Positions 1 to 10,587 of a stretch of 64,000 bases of DNA are shown here, in pieces (the stretch's first letter is position 1; each line of letters starts with the position of its first letter). The stretch spans positions 19,629,273 through 19,693,272 of the forward strand of contig NC_080053.1 of assembly GCF_026212465.1 (NCBI RefSeq), given 5' to 3'. The stretch is from Amaranthus tricolor (taxonomy: Eukaryota; Streptophyta; Magnoliopsida; Caryophyllales; Amaranthaceae). The notes beneath the pieces were generated by a model that was not told the DNA's origin, did no database searches, and saw nothing but the letters and a program-made list of their open reading frames with translations. Made by a program: the position numbers and the translations under genes.

Positions 1-772
1 ATCAATGATAAATTTGATTAATGTTGATGCTATGATGCATGGTAAGGTTATGAGTATTAACCAAATGAATTTACTTAAGTGTTAAGATTACCGAATTGTA
101 TAAGTGTCAGTAACGTAAATCTGTCAGGATTGAGAATGGTATCTTAATGACTTAAAAGTATGGAACAGAAAAAGAATATAGTAAAAGTATACGGTGATGT
201 TAATTTATTATAAGTTTATACTCAGCGTTATGCTCGAATAGGAAGTTATGCTCGGCTTTAAGCGCTGACCGATTCAATCGGCTGTCATCCGTATAATAGA
301 TAGCAACATTTCGCAGGATTTAGTTCAGGTTCCAATCCAGGCCACATCAATTACTATTTATCGAGAACTTAGCTGATTTTTGTATCTTTATTGATGACTT
401 GATGATGATGTATTTTTTCCATTTTTAGCAAACAATATTTCTTATCAGATGTAATATTTACTTATGTTTTAAACAGTTTTAGTTTTTATCATTTAAAGTT
501 TTTAACAGTTCGGCATTTTGAGACTTTCACAATATTCTTTTATTAAACATTATTAATAAATGTTAATATGTATCGAGATTATCGCTCCTGTTACACCATC
601 TTATCATGAGAGGAACCCATATACTTAACCCATTTTTGTAATTGATTACTTTAAAATTGCAAATAATCACCTTAATACACAGCGTTTTATTTAAGAATTT
701 GTGTAATGTATATTGTACCTCTTTAGGAATAGAAGACAGAAGTAGACAAGTAGTGGGCATGAGGTGACTTAC
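1..772. other. AT-rich intergenic DNA
   Basis: No coding region, RNA gene or repeat with clear ends was recognised here. The longest open frame (563-787, minus) is 74 codons, has no recognisable domain and looks like chance. Confidence 0.6.
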
Positions 773-1117
773 CAGTGGCGCATCCAAGGTTCAGAGTCCC
801 AGAGGCACCAACTAATGGATGAAATTTTGGCAAAATTTCATTTGTAAAGTTAACAACTATTTTACCTTTACTTGTTAAAATTTTAAATACGAAATACCAT
901 AAAAGGAAATGGAACAGAATAAATCAACTGACCTAATTAAAAAAATAAGATAAAATAAATAAATAACAAAATTACTTAAATGAGGGAGTATTTATAATTA
1001 AAAGACTTCAATATTAATATTACACTTTTACATTTACTAATAGAAAAGTTTACTTTGAATTTTTTTTAAAAAAACGCCTAGGGGCATGTCCGTGGGCTCT
1101 AAAATAGCTCCACGACT
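773..1117. mobile_element. possible degenerate hAT-like non-autonomous element
   Basis: The left edge begins CAGTGGCGCATCC, close to the CAGTGGCGGATCC terminus common in plant hAT (Tip100-type) elements. Near 1080-1117 the sequence GGGCATGTCCGTGGGCTC followed by AGCTCCACGAC loosely resembles the inverted partner. The interior is AT-rich and non-coding. No target duplication was found and the right end is poor, so this may be a relic or coincidence. Confidence 0.3.
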
Positions 1118-1800
1118 ACGAGTTACTGCTGGTCAACTGGAACCGGACCGTCAAAAAATCACCCGATCTGAAGCCGCCAAACGTGTGCAATTTTTATCGT
1201 TTGAAACGTAACCGGCCAAATGTGTAGATTCATGGATAACAAAGACAGCTACTTATTCTTGGAAATACTCGTAATAAGCAAAGAACCGACCACGCTATTT
1301 TCTGAATGTCTGTTCTAAGCCAAGTTCATTTTGCATACGTTTTACTCTGAAAATAAAGTCAAACTTCCATTTGATTGCCGATTGGAAACCTTTTTCCTTT
1401 GTTCTTTGGATAAATTCCAACATCATACAAGTAAGACAATCACCAATGCTACGTTAAATCCTCACTAAAATTCTCATCTTTTGATTTTTTTTTACATCTT
1501 ATAGTTAAAAAATCATTTATATTTCACTCATAATCAAATATAAAACACATTACTATATATACTCCTATTTTCTTTTTGGAAAAAATAATATTTTTTTAAT
1601 AAATATATATGCAAAATGGTTTTTTTATTTTTTATTTATAGAGCCTAGAGGAGTTAAAAATTAAGATTTTAGTATAATTTTTCATTTATTTGATTTATAT
1701 AAAAATGAAAAATACAATATAAATTTCGTGGAAATTTTTTTTTTCCACATTAGTTGAGGTGAAAATTCATCCATGGGATGAGTATTCTTCCATTTATTGT
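1118..1800. other. intergenic DNA, nothing recognised
   Basis: AT-rich, with several A/T runs and no frame longer than about 60 codons. No repeat structure was identified. Confidence 0.5.
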
Positions 1801-2066
1801 CAAGGAATCAACTCAACTAAAAACTTAAGCTGATGGTTGAGGCCCCAGTATATGTTGTATACTTTAACACATTCCCTCACACGAGAGCCCTTTGGGCTAG
1901 AAGTGTGAATGCAACACATGTTCTCCTCATACATGGTGCTAAATATTCCACTTTAAATGAAGAGTGGTTGAGATTCGAACTCGTAACCTTTTATTACACT
2001 GACTTCTAATACCATGTAAAAGAACCAACTTAACCAAAAACCTAAAATAATGATTGAGGCCATACT
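1801..2066 (-). repeat. tRNA-derived SINE-like repeat
   Basis: Read on the minus strand, the segment contains ACATGGTATTAGAAGTC, like a pol III A box, and about 30 bases later ACGAGTTCGAATCTC, like a B box. This spacing is typical of tRNA-derived plant SINEs. Related head sequences occur near both ends (1806-1850 and 2021-2066), suggesting a nested or tandem partial copy. No poly(A) tail or target duplication was fixed, so the boundaries are approximate. Confidence 0.45.
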
Positions 2067-2765
2067 CTTAACATTTACTCATGGCATGGGCGAAAATTAC
2101 CCTCTTTGGCAATCATAATTTTCCCTTTTTTTAGATATTGATCATGCCAGGGGTATTTTGCTTACCATTGGTAATGGTCTAATACAATGGCACGCACATA
2201 ACTCTGAATCTTATAAAAAAATAATGCTGATAAAACTTTAGTTCTCACTGAAATAAAAAGAAACTTATTTCTCTAAATAATGTGCACGTGGGATAATAGG
2301 TCAAACTTAATTTATTTTTTCATTTTTATTTTTTTGAAGTTAATCAATATCAGAGATAACGGCTTAATAAATGATCCGCAATGTCATATAACAGTTTATT
2401 AAATTTTAAATTATTTAATTGAATGAATGTACTAGAAAATGGGAAAAAGTATTTATGAGCTTATTTGAGTTAGCAATTCATTAATTTATAAGCCGCTAAA
2501 TCAGATAATGCTTCTTTTAAATTAAACATATTTTATGAGTTTGTCTGAGTTAGCAATTCATTAATTTAGAAACTGGGCATTCACAATTGGAATCCAAGGC
2601 TAAAATTCATCCTTGGTCATCCTCGAATCTTCTCAAACATCTAATTCAAGTATTTTTTGCCAACTTTTTTAAGAAAGCAAAATGTGTGCAATATTGAATT
2701 GTGTTGTTGATGCTGTAAATGTTACCATGTCTAGGATGGTAAAATTTAGCTTAATTTTGTTGTTT
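2067..2765. other. intergenic DNA with a short direct repeat
   Basis: Non-coding. A roughly 36-bp imperfect direct repeat is present at 2453-2488 and 2532-2568, with the shared core GAGTTAGCAATTCATTAAT. It may be a local duplication. Nothing else was identified up to the copia A insertion. Confidence 0.5.
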
Positions 2766-2770
2766 GTGGG

Positions 2771-2975
2771 TGTTATTACCAGCTTAGACAACTAAGCATT
2801 AGTTTGATAGTTGGTCATGACACATAGGATTAGTTTAAACATTTCTCTATAAATAGAGACCCTCCATTCAATTGTAAATAAAAAAAAGGAAAAAAGGGGG
2901 CTTTCTCTTCAAAATCAATAACATGCAAGATTTGATTCTGTTTCTCAAATACTCCATTACCTGTGAATTGTAACA
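2771..2975 (+). repeat. 5' LTR of copia A
   Basis: 205 bp, TG...CA termini. It contains TCTATAAATAGAGA at about 2850, a plausible TATA box for element transcription. It matches the 3' LTR except at three positions and is followed directly by the tRNA primer-binding site at 2976-2990. Confidence 0.95.
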
Positions 2976-3309
2976 TGGTATCAAGAGCAGGTTGTTTTTT
3001 TTTTCATTTCCGCTGCTAAGGATTCATTTCTCATTGTTCCCAGTTGTTCCTAATTGTTCGAAGCCATCCTTGGTTGTTCATAATTGCTGGAAGCCATCTT
3101 CTTTATGATTTGTTTCTCCTGTCTGCAGATTGATTACATGTGTTTTTACAACCTATTCTTCAAATCTTTGTCTTTTCCAATTAATAAGTGACTCTTACAT
3201 TCTGTTTCTTGATCAACATTCATCTTGTATTCATTTTTTATTCCACTCTATTCTTCACATTATCCATTTTTCACTTTTTTTTTTTTTTTGTTGTTTGAGA
3301 AACGCAAGC

Positions 3310-6300
3310 ATGACTGAACCTCGACATAATCCTTCTGATCCTGATCCTACAACTATTTTTGGTGGACCTTACTATATCCATCCATCAGACACAGCTTCTA
3401 TCAAATTAGTGACTGATATATTTGATGGCACTGCCTACATTGATTGGCAAGAATCCGTTTTCTTGAGTCTTTCCACTAAAAACAAATTAGGGTTTATAGA
3501 TGGAAGTTTTCCAAAACCTCCCATTACTGATCATACATACAAAGCCTGGTGTCGCTGCAATGATCTTGTGAAAAGTTGGCTCCTAGAATCTGTTGATAAG
3601 ACAGTTGGTAAAAGTGTAAGATTCAAAAAGACAACTGCTGATGTTTGGAAAGATTTGGCTGAACGTTTTGGAAAACCTTCTTCCACACTTTTGTACTCTT
3701 TACAGAAGAAGTTGCTCTTATTAGAGCAAGGCAATGACTCAATTTCAGAATTTTATACTAAAATCATGGGAATATGGGATGAGATGGATAGCCAAGATCC
3801 TCTTGTCATTTGTAATTGCAACAAATGCAACTGTGGTACAGGAAGAAAAAATTTAAAGTCTCAACAAGATAATAGGGTGATGATGTTTCTAATGAAACTC
3901 AATGATGATTATGTTCAGGCCAGAACAAACATACTAATGATGCCTGAACTTCCTACTCTGGCAAGTGCATATAGGTTCTGCATGCAAGAAGAAAGGCACA
4001 AAGAGATAAAACAAGTTGTTTCTACTGAGTCTCTTGCTTTTATGGCTGATAAAAGGAAATTTACTGAAAAACCCTATTCTTCAAAACACACTTATCAAGC
4101 ACCACATATGAGAATCTCAGGCACTAAGAGGTCTAACAACTGGTTTCTGTGACCATTGTAAATTGTCAGGGCACACTTCTGATAGGTGCTATAAATTGCA
4201 TGGCTATCCACAAGGAAGGAATTACAATAAGGATAGAAAATATGCTCATATAACTCATTATGGCATTGATGATGAAGATAATCAAGATTCATCTGGCTCT
4301 CAAGTCGAAAGTCAGAATACAGGAATTCAAAGTTGGAACAACTTCCCTGTTACAAATTCAATTTCTACTGCTCCAACTATTACTCAGGAACAATACCAAC
4401 AACTGATGAGTTTACTCTCAAAGCACAACTCGAAGATTTCAGATTCTTTGAACAAAACATCTCCAGCCAATGGTAATGCATTTATGGCAGGTGCTTCTTG
4501 GTTCTTTTCCAGTTATAGAAAGTGCTTATTATCTACTCTCACCCCTATATGGATAATTGATAGTGGTGCAACTGACCACATATGTCATGATTTGAAGCTA
4601 TTTCACAAATATGAATCTGTTAAAGGTACTGATAAAAACATTACAGTTCCTGATGGTAGAAAGGTGAATATTAAACATGTGGGAACAGTCAAGCTAAATG
4701 ATCATGTGATTCTTGATAATGTGTTCCATGTTCCAGAATTCCGTTTTAATTTGATATCTATACATAAACTTTGTCAAAATTTAAAAGTTTCTGCCTAATT
4801 CACTCCTACTGAATGCATTATCCAGGGTCAACATATGATCACTCCACAAGTTCTTGGTAGGATTTTTCATGGCTTGTATTACACAAGTCCTTGGGTTGCA
4901 GGTTCTTCTCATTCATCAAGTCCAGGCTGTTGCAATGGTACTGCCAATAACACTGCTATAGAGGCTTTCAAGCTATGGCATTTGAGACTAGGACATATTC
5001 CATTTAATCAGTTGAAGAACATAAGAAATGATGTAAATACTTTGAATAAAATAGATTGCATTTGCCAGGTTTGTCCTGCAGCCAGGCAAACAAGATTTTC
5101 CTTTTCACATAGTTCAATCAAAACTATAAAACCTTTTCAATTACTTCATGTTGACCTCTGGGGTCCCTATCATGTAACTACACATAATAAATACAATATG
5201 TTTGTTACAATTGTAGATGATTATTCCAGACATACTTGGGTACATTTTGTTAAACATAAGTTTGATGTTGTTGTTATTTTGAAAAACTTTGTTGCTTATG
5301 CTAATGTGCAATTTCGAGGTGTGGTGATGGCAGTAAGATGTGATAATGCAAAAGAATTGACAGAAGGTGAAATATTGCGATATTATAATAATAAAGGGAT
5401 CATGCTACAAAAAAGTTGCAGTTCCACTCCACAACAAAATGGAGTAGTGGAACGAAAGCACAGACACCTTATGGAGACCGCCAGAAGCCTATATATTCAA
5501 TCTAAGGTTCCTGTTTCTTATTGGAATGAATCTGTGCTATCAGCTGTTCATATAATCAACAGAATTCCTTTGAAATCCATACAAAATTTATCTCCCTATG
5601 AAAAGTTGTTTGGCAAACCACCCAATTTGGATCACCTAAGAGTTTTTGGGTGTCTTTGCTTTGTGTCTACTCTCAAAAAGAACAGAACAAAGCTCGATCC
5701 TAGAGCTTCACCATGTGTCTTTCTAGGATATCCTAGCAACCACAAGGCATATAAAGTCCTTGATTTAACCACTCATAAGATTATCATTAGTAGAGATGTT
5801 GTGTTTCATGAGAAACACTTTCCTTTTCATTTCTCTACCTCACCACTAACACCATCCAAGTCTACATTTCCTATCTTTCTCCCTGAATCCACCAATTTTC
5901 TTCATTCTTCCATTTATGATCTGCCTGATGTTTTCCATAACCTTGAACCAGACACTTCACATGATACTGCCACATCCACATTTGAAAGCCCAAATTTCAA
6001 TTCTGCATCTTCTGCATCTTTTTCCTCTTCTCCCACATACCAAGGCACTAATTCTACTTGTTCTTCTACCAATCACATGAATAATCCTTCAGAACAACCT
6101 AGAAGATCTACCAGACCTGTGAAGCTTCCTTCTCATCTACAAGATTATCAATACTCTCTTCCCTCTAGCAAAACAACTAACCTGATTTTTCCTTCTACTA
6201 ACCACTGGTGTAACCTTGTTCAACTAAGTTCTGCTCAAACTGAATTACTAACTTCTTCTACCATTCCCACTGAACCCCTATCCTATCACGAAGCTGCAGC

Positions 6301-7843
6301 ACATGCTGGTTGGGTTATGGCCATGGAAAAGGAGTTAAAGGCCCTTCAAGATAACAACACATGGGATATTGTCACCTTGCCTACAGGAAAGAAAGCCATT
6401 TCTTGTAAATGGGTTTACAAAAGCAAACTTAATGCTGATGGCAGTCTGGAAAGGCTAAAAGCCAGATTAGTAGCCATGGGATACACTCAGAAATATGGGA
6501 TTGATTACTCTAAGACTTTTTCTCCAGTTGTAAAAATGGCTACAATTCGAAGTCTGATTGCTGTTGCTGCTTCAAAAGGGTGGAATCTGTATCAATTGGA
6601 TGTAAATAATGCCTTCCTCCATGGTGATTTGCATGAAGAAGTTTATATGAAGCTTCCTCCTGGGTTGACAAATCCTGAAAACAAAGTTTGCAAGCTTAAG
6701 AAATCTATATATGGACTTAAGCAAGCTAGTAGACAGTGGTTTGCCAAGTTGGTACATGAATTACAACATCAAGGATTCATTCAATCAAAAAATGATTACT
6801 CTTTGTTCATTAAGAAACAAGGAAGTCTCATCACCATGGCTGCAGTTTACGTTGATGACATAATCTTGACTGGGATAGACAGTGCAACTGTTGATAAACT
6901 CAAAAGGCATCTTGATGCAATCTTTGGGATTAAAGATCTAGGGAGATTACACTACTTTCTTGGCTTCGAAGTTACTTATAGCATAGATGGTATTATTCTC
7001 TCTCAGCACAGATTCACAAAAGAGCTCTTACAATAGGCAAACCTTACTAAGATCAAAGCTGTTGTCACTCCTCTCCCCTTGCATCTTAAATTGTCTGCTA
7101 CTGAAGGAGAGTTGTTCCATGACCCTGAACATTACAGGTGTTTGGTAGGAAAACTTAATTTCCTAACAAATACTAGACCAGATCTCTCCTTCTGTGTTCA
7201 AGTGTTAAGTCAGTATCTTCATGCTCCAAGGATTCCCCATTACAAAGCACTTCAACATGTTCTTCAGTATGTGGCACACTCTAATTCACAAGGGATACTC
7301 CTCAAAGGATCAGAACAGCTCAAGTTGCAAGCATTTACAGACAGTGATTGGGGAGCATTACCTGATACAAGACGGTCCATTTCTGGTTTTATTCTCATGC
7401 TAGGGAATTCTCCTATCAGCTGGAAGAGCAAAAAGCAACATACAATATCCAAATCCTCAGCAGAAGCAGAATATAGAGCAATGGCTAGTGCTGCATCAGA
7501 GGTCACTTGGATTGTTCGTTTGTTAGAAGAAATGGGAATAGATAACCTACAGCCTGTCACATTACATTGTGATAATCAAAGTGCTCTACATATTGCCAAA
7601 AATCCAGTTTTCCATGAGCGTACAAAGCACATTGAATTGGATTGCCATTTTACAAGAGAAAAGGTACTTGAAGGATTAATTGAGCTTACATATCTGCCTA
7701 CCTTACATCAGTTAGCAGATGTCTTTACAAAACCCCTACCATCGACAAAGTTCAACTCTTTAATAACCAAGTTAGGCATGGTTTCACCAGTCCCTAACTT
7801 GAGGGGGGGGGGGGGGGGGGGGGGGGTGTTAGTACCAGCTTAG
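3310..7843 (+). pseudogene. copia A gag-pol polyprotein, interrupted
   Basis: The polyprotein would supply capsid, protease, integrase, reverse transcriptase and RNase H for retrotransposition. The start is the ATG at 3310, after the leader. Visible in order: a UBN2-like gag region; a CCHC zinc knuckle at about 4146-4190 (CDHCKLSGHTSDRC); a protease DSGATDH motif at about 4556; the GAG-pre-integrase HLRLGH motif at about 4979; integrase with HVDLWGP, CDNAKE and NGVVERKH; reverse transcriptase with YVDDI at 6848-6862; and RNase H with SSAEAEYRAMA and CDNQSA. Three lesions break it: a one-base frameshift just before the zinc knuckle (4130-4152), an in-frame TAA at 4796-4798 and an in-frame TAG at 7034-7036. 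The last frame runs through the G tract into the 3' LTR. Confidence 0.93.
7802..7826 (+). other. polypurine tract of copia A, expanded to 24 G
   Basis: The plus-strand primer site lies directly against the 3' LTR. Here it is A followed by 24 consecutive G (7803-7826), where the other copia elements in this window have about five G in GAGGGGGAG. The homopolymer is exceptional; its exact length could also reflect assembly or polymerase slippage. Confidence 0.85.
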
Positions 7844-8031
7844 ACAACTAAGCATTAGTTTGATAGTTGGTCATGACACATAGGATTAGTTTAAACATTT
7901 CTCTATAAATAGAGACCCTCCATTCAATTGTAAATAAAAAAAAGGAAAAAAGGGGGCTTTCTCTTCAAAATCAATAACATGCAAGATTTGGTTCTGTTTC
8001 TCAAATACTCCATTACATGTGAATTGTAACA
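7827..8031 (+). repeat. 3' LTR of copia A
   Basis: 205 bp, same length as the 5' LTR, with three substitutions near its start and end. It is followed by the second copy of GTGGG. Confidence 0.95.
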
Positions 8032-8164
8032 GTGGGCTATGTTTTTTTATGCACGTTAAACGTTTGGTGAAGTGTCCAAATGAAAATATTGGCCGATCTT
8101 ATTCTATTTTTAATTCTAACTTACATTGCATAATGAATACTACACTATACCCCATCCTACTCAA

Positions 8165-8335
8165 TTAAGGTGGTGAGATGTGTAAAAGTAAAGTACATGC
8201 GGTGTATAAAGGAGGAATGAAAATAGTTATAAGTCTTAATCATGAGACTTTGGTTTAAGGAGTTTGTAAATAAGGTTTATAATATAATTGGGTGGGATTA
8301 TTATAGCGAGTTGAAATTGGTAATGAGATAACCAT
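8165..8335 (+). repeat. dispersed repeat, diverged copy of 38110-38285
   Basis: Both blocks share, in the same order, TATAAAGGAGGA, a CTTAATCA motif, TAAGGTTTxTAAT, TTGGGTGxGATT and a GAGTTGAxATTGGT motif with similar spacing. No terminal repeats or coding potential were seen. The family is not identified. Confidence 0.45.
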
Positions 8336-8464
8336 TAACTAGAAATCATTTCATGTTCAGACACTGTTATGTGTACTTTTTTTGTTACAAACGCGGACAC
8401 AACTATAAAGGTGTATGTTGATAGGATTTGTAAGGAGTGTAGTGTGGTGGGTAGTCTGGATAGT

Positions 8465-8605
8465 ACTAACTTGATGATTTCAGGTATTAGCTTGCAAATG
8501 AGCTCATTCACTAACATGCTTATGGATCCAATTTACGTGAATGATTACATTGCTCAGATTACTTTCCTCACACAATCACTTGCAACAAGAATGAACTTCA
8601 AACAC
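8465..8605 (+). repeat. dispersed repeat, diverged copy of 61125-61262
   Basis: Shared with the other block: AAATGAGxTCATTCxCTAACATGCT, then TGTGAATGA or CGTGAATGA, GAGATTAC or CAGATTAC, and CAACAAGAATG or CCACAAGAATG, in order. Nature unknown; neither copy has a recognisable protein. Confidence 0.45.
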
Positions 8606-9828
8606 ACTATATAGTATATTCATTTAAGTAGTTTAAATCTAAATAAGGTTGACTTCTTAGTAATTATCAGCTAACATATGTACATGCCAATTCAATAACA
8701 CAAATTCTTAAATGAGACGATCTCATGCTGAGATCATTTTTATTGGGATGACCCATATGCATTTGATGTGTTAAAGTGATTATTTATAATTTTAAAGTGA
8801 TTAATTACAAAAATAAGCTAATTTTACGAGCCTGACTCATAATAAAACTCTTTTATCTTTTACCAAAAAATAACAAAGGGACCGGCTAACCGCAAAAAGT
8901 GTGCCTAAGTCTCCCTAATTACTATTTAAGGATAGTTTTATTTTTTAAAGGAATTATATTAATTGATAAAAATGTCATACAACATCTATAATAGAGTAAC
9001 AATTAATAAAATCCATAACAATTTTAATCAAATAAATTTTTATATGGAATAAGTCACGATTATTGTAGATGAGATCTAACACTGAAGTCTTCTCTCCATC
9101 GCTTGATACAGCATCCTTCGAGGTGGTTTTTTGAAATAGAGATAAGTTTAATACAATTGACTGTATTAGCAAAATTGATAACTGTGATGACGTCATATAC
9201 CTTTTTTATCTTTGAATTGATAATAAGACTTCAAACTCTCACCATAAAAGACATTAAAACCTAATATATGGATAGATCGAATCTAATAAATAAATAGAAT
9301 AACTCTATCATATAGAGAGAATGAATTTTGTTTATAACTAAAAATTAAAAAAAAAAAAAGTAATTAAAGGCTTACTATCAACCATAAGATTAATTATAGC
9401 CCCCAAAATAACAATAGATGCTAGAATTTTTTAAAGGAAAAAGGAGTGAGAGAAGAGGCTAGAGGTTAATTTTTATTTAGATGGTCAATCATTACTATAT
9501 TTCATATCCCATCCCTAAACAGAGAGTAACTTAGGGGCCAAATCTAAGTAGCTTAGTTGCCGATATACTAGCTATAGTAGGTTTGGGGTAATTTATTGCT
9601 AGATTTTTCCATTAACCTTTAGATTTTGCTAATTTTCCTTTTAATTTTGTTTTTTTTTTTATATGTTATAATTATTTTTTTATGAAAATGTACTTACCAT
9701 TTCTTTATTTTCATCAAGACATTTTAATATTTCTTTGTATCATTAATTATCCACACAATTCAAATAGTTCTACTATTTCTAAATCTTTATATAAAGATTT
9801 TTTTTGTTACAATCTATAAGATACAACA

Positions 9829-10090
9829 TATTCCCTCCAATTCATTTGAGTTGTCCCATTTACTTTTGGCACACTATCTAATGCACTAATTTAATTCTAA
9901 GTCTCTCTAATTGTGCATAATTAAAATTATAAAAATTTGATATTAATAAAATTTACATTGAGACGAATCAAACAACATCCCACATAACTATATTTTGACG
10001 TCTAGATTAAAAATAAAATACAAATTAATAGTGATCGATGAATAATGTCAAAAAACTAAATGGGACAGCTCAAATGAATCGGAGGGAGTA
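9829..10090. mobile_element. Stowaway-type MITE with TA target duplication
   Basis: A 258-bp element (9831-10088) with long imperfect terminal inverted repeats. The left end reads TTCCCTCCAATTCATTTGAG and the right end, inverted, CTCCCTCCGATTCATTTGAG, the classic CTCCCTC terminus of plant Tc1/mariner MITEs. TA dinucleotides flank it at 9829-9830 and 10089-10090. It is non-coding and would depend on a mariner transposase in trans. Confidence 0.85.
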
Positions 10091-10501
10091 TTATTTTTTT
10101 ATTTTATACGAAATATATTAACTAATCTTTCATTTTTCAACTTTTCCTACTCTTTTATTTTTTTTTTCAAAAACATCAAAAGTATGATCATTTCTAATCC
10201 AACAATGTTCCAACATCTTGGAATAGTGCAATAGGTCAAAGAATAAAGCCAAGAACTTTGACGCAAGATGCCTATTGCCTGCGCAGAAAGAAACATTGTG
10301 TTTGGTTGACCGTAGCGTCAAACTGTGAAAGCATCTTAGACTAAGCCTTGTACTATTTAGTATTTACACATAAGCCTAGACCACGGTTCGATTCTTGAAA
10401 CCGCAAAACTACCTTAGCAAAGAAAATGACCAATCACCAACGCATCAATTTTATTCCATAACCAATCAACCTTTACTATGATCCAAACTTTAATTTACCT
10501 C
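10091..10501. other. intergenic DNA between the Stowaway and copia B
   Basis: No gene. GGTTCGATTCTTG at about 10385 looks like a pol III B box, but no matching tRNA fold was found, so at most it is a SINE fragment. The truncated end of copia B begins at about 10502. Confidence 0.4.
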
Positions 10502-10575
10502 GTTTATAAAGAAACTGAATATAAATAACTACCTAATATTATGTAACTGCTAAATATGAGAACTTCTTTCCAATA
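10502..10575 (-). repeat. 3' LTR remnant of copia B
   Basis: Matches 15300-15374 with a few substitutions (shared core AAAGAAACTGAATATAAATA) and then stops at 10502. Only the outer part of the LTR survives. Confidence 0.85.
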
Positions 10576-10587
10576 CTCCCCCTCAAG

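Larger units (their letters stand above)
2766..8036 (+). mobile_element. Ty1/copia LTR retrotransposon A with target site duplication
   Basis: A complete insertion. The 205-bp LTRs (2771-2975 and 7827-8031) begin TGTT and end AACA. The 5-bp target duplication GTGGG flanks it at 2766-2770 and 8032-8036. The primer-binding site starts right after the 5' LTR at 2976 (TGGTATCAAGAGC, initiator-Met tRNA type). The order protease, integrase, reverse transcriptase, RNase H is the copia order. I count three substitutions between the LTRs, so the insertion is young. The coding region is interrupted, so the copy is not autonomous. Confidence 0.95.
8037..9830. other. intergenic repeat debris
   Basis: No host gene was recognised. 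Two blocks are diverged copies of repeats found elsewhere in the window and are listed separately. An 81-codon frame at 8369-8614 lies across one block and has no known domain. The rest is AT-rich. Confidence 0.55.

Noticed and set aside
8369..8614. 81-codon open frame
   Set aside because: It overlaps a dispersed repeat whose other copy (61125-61262) is not open, and no domain is recognisable.
10340..10410. Possible tRNA gene around GGTTCGATTC
   Set aside because: No matching A box, acceptor stem or anticodon arm could be formed; at most a SINE fragment.
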